Source of the DNA: DATATV01 sp035551355
GTDB lineage: Bacteria; Actinomycetota; Actinomycetes; Mycobacteriales; Pseudonocardiaceae
Length of the DNA stretch: 36,638 nucleotides
Direction of reading: 5' to 3'
NCBI GenBank assembly: GCA_035551355.1
Contig: DASZNF010000112.1
Location: 1 to 36,638, forward strand
Shown: positions 1 to 7,341 of the stretch, piece after piece
How positions within the stretch are numbered: the first letter of the stretch is position 1
Layout of the letters: each line of letters starts with the position of its first letter
The notes under the pieces: model-generated
What the model was told of the DNA's origin: nothing
Database searches by the model: none
Seen by the model: only the letters and a program-made list of their open reading frames with translations
Translations under genes and position numbers: made by a program

Positions 1-1061
1 TCGGCGAGCTGGCGTCCGAGCACGCGGAACTGGAGCGCGCCCTGGCCGACCCCAGTGTGCACGCTGACGCCGACAAGGCCCGCGACATCGGCCGCCGCTA
101 CGCGGAGCTGACCCCGATCGTCAACGCCTACGCCGAGTACCGGCAGGCGCAGGACGATGAGGCGGCCGCCCGCGAGCTGGCCGCCGAAGACCCCGGCTTC
201 GCGGCCGAGGCCGACCAGCTCAAGGCGCGCCAGGCCGAGCTGGAGCAGGAGCTGCGGCGCATGCTGGTGCCGAAGGACCCCAACGACGGCCGCGACGTGA
301 TCCTGGAGATCAAGGCGGGCGAGGGCGGCGAGGAGTCGGCCCTGTTCGCCGGGGACCTGCTGCGCATGTACCAGCGGTACGCCGAGCGGCACCACTGGGC
401 CACCGAGGTGCTCGACTCCACCGTCACCGGCCTGGGCGGGGTCAAGGCCGCCACCCTGGCCGTCAAGGGCAAGAAAGGCGCCACGGCCGCCGGTGCCTGG
501 TCCCGGCTCAAGTTCGAGGGTGGCGTGCACCGCGTGCAGCGGGTGCCGGTCACCGAGTCCCAGGGCCGCATCCACACCTCGGCCGCTGGCGTGCTGGTCA
601 TGCCCGAGGCCGAGCAGGCCGAGATCGACATCGACCCCAACGACGTGCGGACCGACGTGTTCCGCTCCTCCGGGCCCGGCGGCCAGAGCGTCAACACCAC
701 CGACTCCGCCGTCCGGCTCACCCACGTCCCGACCGGCATCGTGGTGTCCTGCCAGAACGAGAAGAGCCAGCTCCAGAACAAGGAGCAGGCCATGCGCATC
801 CTGCGCGCCCGGCTGCTGGCCCAGGCCCAGCAGGAGGCCGACGAGAAGGCATCGGCCGAGCGGCGCAGCCAGGTCCGGACCGTGGACCGCTCCGAGCGGG
901 TGCGCACCTACAACTTCCCGGAGAACCGGATCTCCGATCACCGGGTGAACTACAAGGCCTACAACCTCGACCAGGTGCTCGACGGGGACCTGGGCGGGGT
1001 GCTGGCCGCGCTGCGCGCCGCCGACCGGGAAGCCCGGTTGAGCGAGAGCGTCGGCGCTTGA
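1..1061 (+). CDS. prfA: Peptide chain release factor 1, 5' end missing
   Basis: Class I release factor that recognises UAA and UAG and triggers peptidyl-tRNA hydrolysis on the ribosome. The reading frame is open from base 3, so the first residues lie upstream of the window; the GTG at 57 is an internal Val, because the residues before it (ELASEHAELERALADP) fit the RF1 N-terminal helix. The codon-recognition motif is PVT in RVPVTESQGR, the PxT form of RF1 rather than the SPF form of RF2. The catalytic GGQ is at 678-686, inside SSGPGGQSVNTT. The Gln of GGQ is the substrate of the product of the next gene, prmC, whose start lies 59 bases downstream. The same gene pair is adjacent in M. tuberculosis (Rv1299-Rv1300). 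Identification is secure. Confidence 0.97.
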   Translation, partial: GELASEHAELERALADPSVHADADKARDIGRRYAELTPIVNAYAEYRQAQDDEAAARELAAEDPGFAAEADQLKARQAELEQELRRMLVPKDPNDGRDVILEIKAGEGGEESALFAGDLLRMYQRYAERHHWATEVLDSTVTGLGGVKAATLAVKGKKGATAAGAWSRLKFEGGVHRVQRVPVTESQGRIHTSAAGVLVMPEAEQAEIDIDPNDVRTDVFRSSGPGGQSVNTTDSAVRLTHVPTGIVVSCQNEKSQLQNKEQAMRILRARLLAQAQQEADEKASAERRSQVRTVDRSERVRTYNFPENRISDHRVNYKAYNLDQVLDGDLGGVLAALRAADREARLSESVGA

Positions 1062-1107
1062 GCGGCGACTCGCCCGCCGGAGTCCCGGTTGCGCCTGCCG
1101 TACATGC

Positions 1108-1113
1108 CACACT
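1108..1113 (+). promoter_or_regulatory. Possible -10 element of a leaderless prmC transcript
   Basis: CACACT keeps the A2 and T6 of an actinobacterial -10 hexamer and stands seven bases before the GTG at 1121. No Shine-Dalgarno sequence precedes that GTG. Similar spacing recurs at nine other genes in this window. No clear -35 element is visible. Confidence 0.35.
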
Positions 1114-1120
1114 GACGGGC

Positions 1121-1993
1121 GTGAAGCGACAGCCGCTGCGCCTGGCCATCAAGGAGGCCGAGCGGGTCCTGACCGACGCCGGTGTGGGCAGCCCCCGGGT
1201 CGACGCGGAGTTGATCGCCGCGCACGTGCTCGGCGTGGAGCGATCGCGGTTGATGATGGTGCCTCTGGTCGACCCGCCGGTGGTGGACGCGATCGGGCAG
1301 TTGGTCACCGAGCGGGCCAAGCGGGTGCCGTTGCAGCACCTGACCGGCTGGGCCGCGATGGGCGAGATCACCGTCGGCGTGGGGCGCGGGGTGTTCGTGC
1401 CCCGGCCGGAGACCGAGCTGTTGCTGGACTGGGGACTGCGCGCCATCAAGGACGTGACCGACCCCGTGGTGCTTGATCTGTGCACCGGGTCGGCCGCGCT
1501 GGCGCTGGCGCTGGCCAACGCCCGGCCGGACGCGGTGGTGCACGCGGTCGAGCTGGACGGGGTCGCGCTGGCCTGGGCCCGGCAGAACGCCGAGTTGCGG
1601 GCGCAGGAGGGGGACACCCCGATCCGGCTGTACGCAGGCGATGTGACCGATCCGGGCCTGCTGTCCGATCTGGATGGCGAGGTCGACCTGGTGCTGTGCA
1701 ACCCGCCCTACGTCCCCGAGGGCACCCCGGTGCCGCCGGAGGTGGCCGAGCACGATCCGGCGGCCGCGGTGTTCAGCGGGCCGGACGGGCTGAGCGTGAT
1801 CCGCTCGGTGGTGCCGCTGGCCGCGCGGCTGCTGCGGGCCGGGGCCGGGGTGGCCATCGAGCACGACGACACCAACGGCGGCGGGGTGCTATCCCTTCTG
1901 TCGGCCCGCCGGGTGCTCACCGAGGTCACCGAGTACAACGATCTGGCCGGGCGGCCGCGGTTCGCCACGGCCCGGCGGACCAGTCCGGTCTGA
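1121..1993 (+). CDS. prmC: Release factor glutamine N5-methyltransferase
   Basis: SAM-dependent enzyme that methylates the Gln of the GGQ motif in release factors. The protein has 290 residues: an N-terminal helical domain beginning VKRQPLRLAIKEAE, then a Rossmann methyltransferase domain with the SAM loop LDLCTGSAALALALA and the substrate-binding NPPY starting at Asn194. The GTG at 1121 is preferred because homologues begin at this point. A TTG at 1058 overlapping the prfA stop would add 21 residues that do not look like the family. It follows prfA, which encodes its substrate. The gene lacks a ribosome-binding site and may be read from a leaderless mRNA. Confidence 0.93.
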   Translation: MKRQPLRLAIKEAERVLTDAGVGSPRVDAELIAAHVLGVERSRLMMVPLVDPPVVDAIGQLVTERAKRVPLQHLTGWAAMGEITVGVGRGVFVPRPETELLLDWGLRAIKDVTDPVVLDLCTGSAALALALANARPDAVVHAVELDGVALAWARQNAELRAQEGDTPIRLYAGDVTDPGLLSDLDGEVDLVLCNPPYVPEGTPVPPEVAEHDPAAAVFSGPDGLSVIRSVVPLAARLLRAGAGVAIEHDDTNGGGVLSLLSARRVLTEVTEYNDLAGRPRFATARRTSPV

Positions 1994-2095
1994 GTCTTTT
2001 CGAGCATTTCGTGCCGTGCTGTGGTCCACACCGGACGGTTTGATCTTCGTTGCGCGCCAACGGATTCTGCTGAGCCGGGTCACCGGCTTCGCCGT

Positions 2096-2116
2096 GCCGG
2101 AATAACGCTTTCCGGC
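2096..2116. other. Hairpin in the prmC-tsaC gap
   Basis: GCCGGAA and TTCCGGC form a perfect 7-bp stem around a 7-base loop. The 256-base gap (1994-2249) is visibly richer in A and T than its flanks and holds no convincing gene. The hairpin has no T-run after it, so it is either a weak terminator for prmC or unrelated to transcription. Confidence 0.3.
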
Positions 2117-2249
2117 GCGGATGAACTCTCGGTGAAACAATTCTTACCGACCGCGGTGTCGAGTTCGCCGAACATTCGCCCGCGGTCGCCGGGTGGTCCA
2201 GGCCGACCCTTCGCGGGCCGGTTCACCCGCCCGTGCGAGGATTCAGCCC

Positions 2250-2903
2250 GTGGCGATGACCTATGACTGCGCCCGGCAGGACCAGCGGGAGGCCGGGTTG
2301 ACCGCGGCGGCCGGCGCGGTGCGGTCGTCGCGGCTGGTTGTCTTCCCCACCGACACGGTGTACGGAGTCGGCTGCGACGCCTTCGACCCGATCGCGGTGA
2401 ACGCGCTGTTCGACGCCAAGGGCCGCGGCCGCAGCATGCCGCTGTCCGTGCTGGTCGGCTCCTGGTCCACTGTGGACGGCCTGGTGCTTTCCGTGCCGCA
2501 GCGGGCGCGCGACCTGGTCGAGGCGTTCTGGCCGGGCGGACTGTCCATCGTGCTGCCGCACGCCCCCTCGCTGGCCTGGGACCTCGGGGACACCCGGGGC
2601 ACGGTGATGATCCGGATGCCGTTGCACCCGGTCATCCTGGAACTGCTGCGCGAGGTCGGCCCGATGGCCCAGTCCAGCGCCAACCGCAGCGGGTTCAGCC
2701 CGGCCACCACGGTCGAGGACGCCCGCAACCAGCTGGCCGAGGCGGTCGCCGTATACCTGGACGGCGGCCCGTCCGGCGAGCCGGTGCCCTCCAGCATCGT
2801 GGACCTGACCAGCGACCAACCGCGGATGCTGCGCGAGGGCGCGGTCACCCGGGTCGACGTCGCCGAGGTACTCGGGCTCAAGCCCGACGAGGTCGCGGTG
2901 TGA
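2250..2903 (+). CDS. tsaC: L-threonylcarbamoyladenylate synthase (Sua5/YrdC family)
   Basis: Makes threonylcarbamoyl-AMP from Thr, bicarbonate and ATP, the first step of the t6A37 modification of ANN-decoding tRNAs. The 217-residue protein is one YrdC domain: FPTDTVYGVGCDA near residue 32, the KGRGRSMPLSV loop with the substrate-binding Lys and Arg, and SSANRSG further on. The extra Sua5 C-terminal domain is absent, so it is TsaC-like in architecture. GTG at 2250 is chosen over ATG at 2256 because GAGG at 2237-2240 lies nine bases before it. The M. tuberculosis counterpart is Rv1301, in the same position between prmC and wecA. Confidence 0.9.
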   Translation: MAMTYDCARQDQREAGLTAAAGAVRSSRLVVFPTDTVYGVGCDAFDPIAVNALFDAKGRGRSMPLSVLVGSWSTVDGLVLSVPQRARDLVEAFWPGGLSIVLPHAPSLAWDLGDTRGTVMIRMPLHPVILELLREVGPMAQSSANRSGFSPATTVEDARNQLAEAVAVYLDGGPSGEPVPSSIVDLTSDQPRMLREGAVTRVDVAEVLGLKPDEVAV

Positions 2904-2941
2904 ACCGGCCGAACACAACCGAATCCCTATCCCGGCAAGGC

Positions 2942-2947
2942 TAGCCT
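2942..2947 (+). promoter_or_regulatory. -10 element of a leaderless wecA transcript
   Basis: TAGCCT matches TANNNT and is followed by exactly six bases before the GTG at 2954. There is no Shine-Dalgarno sequence in that space, so transcription would start at or next to the start codon. Confidence 0.5.
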
Positions 2948-2953
2948 GACATC

Positions 2954-4138
2954 GTGGGTCCTCTGTTCGACGCCACCCCGGCGGGACTGCCCGTCAGGGA
3001 ATACCTGTTGGTGGCCCTGACCGCCGCCGCGGTGACCTATCTGCTCACCAGCGTGGTGCGCATGCTCGCGTTCCGCGCTGGTGCGGTGGCCAATCCGCGC
3101 GCCCGGGACGTGCACGTCATCCCCACCCCGCGGATGGGCGGGCTGGCCATGTACGGCGGGGTGGTCGGCGGCATGCTGCTGGCCCACCAGTTGCCGGTGC
3201 TGCGCCGCGCGTTCGAGTACTCCCTGGACCCGGTGGCGGTGCTGCTCGGCGGCGGGCTGATCGTGCTGGTCGGCGCGCTGGACGACCGGTTCGAACTGGA
3301 CTCGCTGACCAAACTGGCCGGCCAGACCACCGCGGCCGGGCTGCTGGTGCTGCTCGGTCTGCAGTGGGTGGTGTTCTGGGTGCCCTGGGGGTCGCAGAGC
3401 AACATCCACGGCTCGGTGCTGGTGCTCGACCAGAACCAGGGCGGGCTGCTGTCGGTGCTGCTGGTGGTCACCATGGTCAACGCGATGAACTTCGTGGACG
3501 GCCTGGACGGGCTGGCCGCCGGCATCGGGCTGATCGCCGCCGTTGCGACTTGTGCGTTCTCGCTGGGGCTGCTGAACAACTCCGACGGCAATGTGCTCAG
3601 CTACCCGCCCGCGCTGATCGGCGCCACGCTGGCCGGGGCGTGCCTTGGCTTCCTGCCGCACAACTTCCATCCGGGCCGGATCTTCATGGGTGACTCCGGC
3701 TCCATGCTGATCGGCCTGATGCTGGCCGCGGCCAGCACCTCGGCCTCGGGCAAGATCAGCTTCTCCCAGCTCGGCGGGGCCGACCACCCGATCGGCCCGA
3801 AGGACACGCTGGCCCTGCTGTCCCCGCTGCTGGTGGTGCTGGCCGTGCTGTTCGTGCCCATGCTGGACCTGCTGATGGCGATCGGCCGCCGGCTGCCGCG
3901 CGGGCTGAGCCTGGCCCACGCCGACAAGATGCACCTGCACCACCGGGTGCTGGACATCGGCCACTCGCACCGCCGCGCGGTGCTGTTGATCTACTTGTGG
4001 GCGGCGGTGATCGCGTTCGGCGCGGTGGCACTGACCCTGTTCAACGCGGTGGTCGTGGTCTGGGTGATCGCGATCGGGCTGCTGGTCGCGTTGTCGGTGA
4101 CCGCGATCCCGCGGGTGCGGGATTTCCGCCGGAGTTAG
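2954..4138 (+). CDS. wecA: Polyprenyl-phosphate GlcNAc-1-phosphate transferase (MraY/WecA family)
   Basis: Integral membrane enzyme that transfers GlcNAc-1-phosphate from UDP-GlcNAc to a polyprenyl phosphate. In mycobacteria the homologue Rv1302 starts the linker between peptidoglycan and arabinogalactan. The 394-residue protein has about eleven hydrophobic segments. Family landmarks are present: the DD pair in GALDDRFELDS, the Mg-binding NFVDGLDGLAAG, FMGDSGSMLIG, and the cytoplasmic HLHHR loop in the C-terminal third. That HxHHR signature fits the WecA/TagO group better than MraY. It lies between tsaC and the atp operon as in M. tuberculosis. The GTG start sits six bases after a -10-like hexamer. 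Confidence 0.93.
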   Translation: MGPLFDATPAGLPVREYLLVALTAAAVTYLLTSVVRMLAFRAGAVANPRARDVHVIPTPRMGGLAMYGGVVGGMLLAHQLPVLRRAFEYSLDPVAVLLGGGLIVLVGALDDRFELDSLTKLAGQTTAAGLLVLLGLQWVVFWVPWGSQSNIHGSVLVLDQNQGGLLSVLLVVTMVNAMNFVDGLDGLAAGIGLIAAVATCAFSLGLLNNSDGNVLSYPPALIGATLAGACLGFLPHNFHPGRIFMGDSGSMLIGLMLAAASTSASGKISFSQLGGADHPIGPKDTLALLSPLLVVLAVLFVPMLDLLMAIGRRLPRGLSLAHADKMHLHHRVLDIGHSHRRAVLLIYLWAAVIAFGAVALTLFNAVVVVWVIAIGLLVALSVTAIPRVRDFRRS

Positions 4139-4405
4139 CCCCGGGCCGCTGGATCGGTTCCGCAATCGGTAAAGCGGCTGGTAGGTCGCGAGTGTGGCGG
4201 GGGTCCCGTCCGAAGCCGGACGACCGTACGGTAACTTGGCGGTTAAGCAGCTTCGAGTCATCTCCCAATGGAGTGGGGTGATCACCGTGCCGGAGAACTC
4301 GTCGACCCGGGAGGCGGGTCGGCTTGCGCACCTGCCCACGTTCGTGGCGTGGTGTCCGGTTCGGGTGATTACCCCCAGTGTGGGAAGCTGGTCTCGGTGC
4401 TGTGA

Positions 4406-4411
4406 TAGCGT
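4406..4411 (+). promoter_or_regulatory. Candidate -10 element of the atp operon promoter
   Basis: TAGCGT preceded by TGTGA resembles an extended -10. Transcription would start near 4418, which puts the GC hairpin at 4420-4439 at the extreme 5' end of the mRNA. No good -35 hexamer is visible. Confidence 0.4.
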
Positions 4412-4419
4412 CTCCGTCA

Positions 4420-4439
4420 AGCCCCCCGAACGGGGGGTT
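4420..4439 (+). promoter_or_regulatory. C6/G6 hairpin at the 5' end of the atp leader
   Basis: CCCCCC (4422-4427), loop GAAC, GGGGGG (4432-4437), extended by a G-T wobble and an A-T pair. There is no T-run after it, so it more likely protects the 5' end or controls access to the leader than ends transcription. Confidence 0.45.
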
Positions 4440-4524
4440 CGCTGCACCGTGCCACCGCAGGGCTTCGGCCCAGCTCCTACGCGCGCCCGAGACTACGACG
4501 CCCCGAGACCACGAGGAGTTGCCT

Positions 4525-4599
4525 TTGAACGATGACCGTGTGCAGTCACCGCGAGCCCGCAACACCGTCCTGGTGGTTTCGGGCCAGTTCTGGACATGA
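4525..4599 (+). CDS. 24-residue leader ORF overlapping atpZ
   Basis: A TTG at 4525 has GAGGAG (4513-4518) six bases before it, the best ribosome-binding site upstream of the operon. The frame encodes 24 residues starting MNDDRVQSPRAR and ending SGQFWT, and its TGA (4597-4599) overlaps the ATG (4596) of atpZ in an ATGA junction. atpZ itself has no clear ribosome-binding site, so its translation probably depends on ribosomes that finish this ORF. The peptide is not recognised as a known family and may matter only as a translated leader. The start codon and coding status are inference. Confidence 0.45.
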   Translation: MNDDRVQSPRARNTVLVVSGQFWT

Positions 4600-4802
4600 C
4601 GCAGAACGGCCCCAAGCTGACCCAACTGATCGGCTTCGGGTCCACGATCGCCGGCCTGGTTGTCGGATGCACAGCGCTCGGCTGGTTCGTGGACGCTCGC
4701 CTCAAGACTTTCCCGGTGTTCGTCCTCGTGGGTATCGCACTCGGAATAGTGCTGTCCTGCGCTTACGGCTACGTCGCGTTCCGCAAGTTCCTGGAAAAGT
4801 GA
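4596..4802 (+). CDS. atpZ: AtpZ-like small membrane protein, first gene of the atp operon
   Basis: A 68-residue protein with two membrane segments (about 8-28 and 37-58) of the AtpZ/ATPase_gene1 family. Members sit ahead of atpI in many F1Fo operons and are proposed to help import Mg2+ or assemble the c-ring; that role is not proven in Actinobacteria. The segment GFGSTIAGLVVGCTALGWFVD is followed by a short polar loop and a second helix ending in FRKFLEK. The ATG overlaps the stop of the 24-codon ORF upstream, and the stop lies six bases before atpI. The family call rests on size, topology and position rather than on catalytic residues. Confidence 0.75.
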   Translation: MTQNGPKLTQLIGFGSTIAGLVVGCTALGWFVDARLKTFPVFVLVGIALGIVLSCAYGYVAFRKFLEK

Positions 4803-4808
4803 GTTGAT

Positions 4809-5222
4809 ATGTCGTCACTGCAACCCGTGGTGAACATTCCCGCGTTCGTGAAGGCCAATTTCCGCCGCACGATCATCCTGGGTGTGGCCATCGGCGCCAT
4901 CGCGCTGGTGGCCCTCACGCTGACCGGGCACGTGCTGCTGGGTCTGTTCGGTTGCCTGGGAATTCTGCTTGGCGCGATCAACGCGTTGCTGGTGCAGCGC
5001 TCCGTGGTGCGCTACGGCACCACCGACCAGGCGTCCAACACGAAGAAGCTGCTCACCGGCTCGATCGCGGGTCGGCTGGCGCTGACCACGGTGATCGCCG
5101 TGGTGCTGGCCTTCGTGTTCGCCCCCAGCGGCATCGCGGTGTTCGCCGGTCTGGCCGTGTTCCAGGTTCTGACGCTCGGCAGCACGGCGTTGCCGATGAT
5201 GCGAGAGGCTCGCCAGCGATGA
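4809..5222 (+). CDS. atpI: ATP synthase protein I (AtpI)
   Basis: A 137-residue membrane protein with four hydrophobic segments (about 22-40, 42-62, 76-97 and 104-123). AtpI proteins help assemble the c-ring in several bacteria. The motif LGILLGAINALLVQR in helix 2 is typical, and position and size match M. tuberculosis Rv1303. Its TGA overlaps the ATG of atpB (ATGA), so the two are translationally coupled. A possible weak ribosome-binding site, GTGAG, overlaps the end of atpZ. Confidence 0.85.
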   Translation: MSSLQPVVNIPAFVKANFRRTIILGVAIGAIALVALTLTGHVLLGLFGCLGILLGAINALLVQRSVVRYGTTDQASNTKKLLTGSIAGRLALTTVIAVVLAFVFAPSGIAVFAGLAVFQVLTLGSTALPMMREARQR

Positions 5223-5968
5223 GTGCCCAAGTCCTCCTCGCCGACAGCAGCATTGAGGTCGGCACGCACCCCACCGCCACCGTGTTCGGGATGACCATCA
5301 ACCTGGACACCGTGTGGTCGACCGCGATCGCCGCGGCCATCGTGATCGGTCTTGGCCTGTGGGTGCGGGCCAAGGTCACCTCGAAGGTGCCGAACAAGCC
5401 GCAGCTGCTTCTGGAGACGATCTTCGCCTGGGCGCGGGATCAGGTGAAGGACAACATCGGGGCCGAGGCGCCGGGTTACGTGCTGCCGCTGGCCTTCACC
5501 CTGTTCGTGTTCATCCTGGTCTCGAACTGGCTGTCCATCCTGCCCGCGCAGGCCGGCGGCAAGGACTTCGTGCCGCCGCCCACGTTCGACCCGAACCTCA
5601 CCTACGCGATGATGATCCTGGTGTTCGTCTGGGTGTGGGTGGCCGGTTTCCGCCGGCACGGACTCGGTTACCTCGGCCACGTGGCCAAGGGACCGGGCAA
5701 CAAGGCGTTCCTCGCGCCGATCAACATCATCGTCGAGGTGATCGCCAACCCGATCGCGCTGGCGCTGCGGCTGTTCGGCAACATCTTCGCCGGCACCATC
5801 ATGGTCGCCGTCATCGGGCTGTTGCCGTTCTACATCGCCTGGGCGCCGCTGGCCGGCTGGAAGCTGTTCGACATGGCCATCGGGTTGATCCAGGCGTTCG
5901 TCTTCGCCTTGTTGACCATCATCTACTTCAGCCAGACGTTGGAGTCCCATGCGGAGGAGGCGCACTGA
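5219..5968 (+). CDS. atpB: F1Fo ATP synthase subunit a
   Basis: Subunit a (249 residues) forms the two proton half-channels next to the c-ring. The essential Arg is in ALRLFGNIFAG (Arg184, equivalent to E. coli Arg210). The last helix reads GLIQAFVFALLTIIYFSQTLESHAEEAH. Five or six membrane segments are visible. The ATG at 5219 overlaps the atpI stop; the longer open frame upstream has no family resemblance. The next gene, atpE, is separated by an unusually AT-rich 94-base spacer. Confidence 0.96.
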   Translation: MSAQVLLADSSIEVGTHPTATVFGMTINLDTVWSTAIAAAIVIGLGLWVRAKVTSKVPNKPQLLLETIFAWARDQVKDNIGAEAPGYVLPLAFTLFVFILVSNWLSILPAQAGGKDFVPPPTFDPNLTYAMMILVFVWVWVAGFRRHGLGYLGHVAKGPGNKAFLAPINIIVEVIANPIALALRLFGNIFAGTIMVAVIGLLPFYIAWAPLAGWKLFDMAIGLIQAFVFALLTIIYFSQTLESHAEEAH

Positions 5969-6062
5969 CGTTGTGACAAAGACATTGTTCACGCCGAGTT
6001 CGTTTTTCCTTCGTACGGTTTTCATTCGGTGACTTCGGGCACCACGTGATTCAAGGAGAGAA
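5969..6062 (+). promoter_or_regulatory. AT-rich translational leader of atpE
   Basis: The spacer contains a bulged hairpin (GTGACAA 5973-5979 with TTGTTCAC 5985-5992) and then a T-rich stretch with runs of four and five T. It ends in a strong Shine-Dalgarno AAGGAGAG (6053-6060) close to the ATG. In E. coli the c subunit, needed in many copies per complex, has a U-rich translational enhancer upstream of its ribosome-binding site. The layout here suggests the same purpose; that function is inferred. Confidence 0.5.
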
Positions 6063-6320
6063 ATGGCAGACCTGAACACGGCCATCACGACAGCCGGTGC
6101 GTTCATCGGCGGTGGCCTGATGCTGGGTGGCGCGGCGATCTGCGCCGGTGTCGGTGACGGCCTGGCCGGTAGCCAGCTCATCGCCGGTGTGGCCCGGCAG
6201 CCGGAGGCCCAGGGTCGGCTGATGACCCCGTTCTTCCTGACGGTCGCCCTGGTCGAGGGTATGTACTTCATCAACCTCGCGTTCATGGCGATCCTGGTCT
6301 TCGTGCTGAAGTCCGGCTGA
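6063..6320 (+). CDS. atpE: F1Fo ATP synthase subunit c
   Basis: The 85-residue hairpin proteolipid forms the rotor ring. Helix 1 carries GAFIGGGLMLGGA, the polar loop is ARQPEAQGR (RQP at 45-47), and helix 2 carries the proton-binding carboxylate Glu65 in VALVEGMYFINLAFM. The Glu and its surroundings closely resemble the mycobacterial c subunit, the target of bedaquiline; sensitivity cannot be read from sequence alone. It has the strongest ribosome-binding site in the operon, in line with the high copy number of c. atpF starts two bases after its stop. Confidence 0.97.
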   Translation: MADLNTAITTAGAFIGGGLMLGGAAICAGVGDGLAGSQLIAGVARQPEAQGRLMTPFFLTVALVEGMYFINLAFMAILVFVLKSG

Positions 6321-6321
6321 C

Positions 6322-6837
6322 ATGCGCACCACAGCCGCCGCGACCAACAACTTCCTGATCCCCAACGGCACGTTCTTCGTCGAGCTGATCATCTTCGTGA
6401 TCGTGCTGCTGGTCCTCGGGTGGTACGTGGGGCCCGCCATTGGCAAGGCCCTGCGCGACCGCCAGGAGATGGTCGACCGGCAGATCAAGGAGAGCCAGCA
6501 GGCCGCGGAGAAGCTGGCCGCGGCCGAGAAGCGGTACGCCGAGGCGCTGCACGAGGCCCGGGCGGAATCCGGACGTATCCGGGAGACCGCGCGGTCCGAG
6601 GGCCAGAAGGTGTCGGAGGAACTGCGCGGCCAGGCCCACGCCGAAGCCGAGCAGATCGCCCAGCGGGGCGCGGCCGAACTGGCCGCCCAGCGGGAGCAGG
6701 CCGTGCGCGAGCTGCAGGGCCATGTCGGCGAGCTGTCGGTGACCCTGGCCGGCCGGGTGGTCGGCGAGGACCTGCCCGAGGAACTGCGCACCACCACGGT
6801 CCGCCGTTTCCTCGGCCAGCTGGAGGGGAGCCTGTAG
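6322..6837 (+). CDS. atpF: F1Fo ATP synthase subunit b
   Basis: A peripheral-stalk subunit of 171 residues. One membrane segment at about 18-37 (FFVELIIFVIVLLVLGWYV) is followed by a long charged, Ala-rich coiled coil that links Fo to subunit delta on top of F1. It is immediately followed by a second b-type gene, so the stalk is probably a b/b' heterodimer rather than a b2 homodimer. The stop TAG abuts the next ATG with no gap. Confidence 0.94.
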   Translation: MRTTAAATNNFLIPNGTFFVELIIFVIVLLVLGWYVGPAIGKALRDRQEMVDRQIKESQQAAEKLAAAEKRYAEALHEARAESGRIRETARSEGQKVSEELRGQAHAEAEQIAQRGAAELAAQREQAVRELQGHVGELSVTLAGRVVGEDLPEELRTTTVRRFLGQLEGSL

Positions 6838-7341
6838 ATGGCGACACTGCTCAACTACCTGGGCGTCCTGATCGGCTTCGTGGTCATCGTCTGGGTGCTG
6901 GTCCGCAAGGTGTACCCCGGGGTCAACCGGATGGCCACCGAGCGCCAGCAGCTGGTGGAAAAGCAGGTCAAGGACGCCGAGGAGGCCTCGGCCCGGCTGG
7001 CCGAGGCGGAGCGCAAGTACTCCGAGGCGCTCACCGAGGCCCGCACCGAGGCCGCCAAGATCCGCGACGGCGCCCGGGCGGACGCCGAACGGATCCTGGC
7101 CGAGATGCGCGAGCAGGCGCAGGCCGAGGTCACCCGGATCCGCAAGCGCGGCGAGGAGGACCTGGCGACCCAGCGTCAGCAGGTCATCCGGGAGCTGCGC
7201 GGCCGGATCGGCGAGTTGTCCGTGAACCTGGCCGGCGAGCTGGTCGCCGAGCACCTGTCCGCCACCGATCGCCGGGAGGCGAGCGTGGACAAGCTGCTCG
7301 ACGAGTTGGAGGCCATGGCGGCCAGTGAGGGGAACGCGTGA
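6838..7341 (+). CDS. Second b-type subunit (b'), unfused counterpart of the mycobacterial b-delta N-terminus
   Basis: 167 residues with one N-terminal membrane segment (about 5-24, LNYLGVLIGFVVIVWVLVRK) and a long coiled coil rich in Glu, Ala and Arg. In M. tuberculosis the equivalent stretch is the N-terminal part of a fused b-delta protein (Rv1307). Here the b' frame ends at a TGA overlapping the start of a separate delta gene. Both genes read cleanly, so this looks like a true two-gene state and not a recent frameshift. The product would pair with AtpF in the outer stalk. Streptomyces lacks this second b gene. Confidence 0.88.
   Translation: MATLLNYLGVLIGFVVIVWVLVRKVYPGVNRMATERQQLVEKQVKDAEEASARLAEAERKYSEALTEARTEAAKIRDGARADAERILAEMREQAQAEVTRIRKRGEEDLATQRQQVIRELRGRIGELSVNLAGELVAEHLSATDRREASVDKLLDELEAMAASEGNA

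Larger units (their letters stand above)
4139..4524 (+). promoter_or_regulatory. Long leader region of the ATP synthase operon
   Basis: These 386 bases hold no convincing gene. They contain a perfect 10-bp palindrome ACCGTACGGT (4223-4232), a second perfect palindrome GGTGATCACC (4277-4286), a near-copy of it, GGGTGATTACCC (4363-4374), a -10-like TAGCGT (4406-4411) and a C6/G6 hairpin (4420-4439). The paired GTGATYACC elements, 86 bases apart, are plausible operators. No known regulator is recognised. Confidence 0.5.

Noticed and set aside
128..907. Long open frame opposite prfA, and similar long frames opposite most genes
   Set aside because: High-GC genes leave antisense frames open. These encode Arg/Ser/Ala/Pro-rich sequences with no family resemblance, while the sense frames encode recognised proteins.
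4288..4535. Plus-strand frame of about 80 codons in the atp leader
   Set aside because: It has no ribosome-binding site and mixed codon use, crosses the putative promoter and hairpin, and resembles nothing known.
5973..6032. A 19-codon frame starting GTG in the atpB-atpE spacer
   Set aside because: GGAGGAGG is 13 bases from the GTG, the codons end mostly in T or A, and the T-rich sequence is better explained as an atpE leader.
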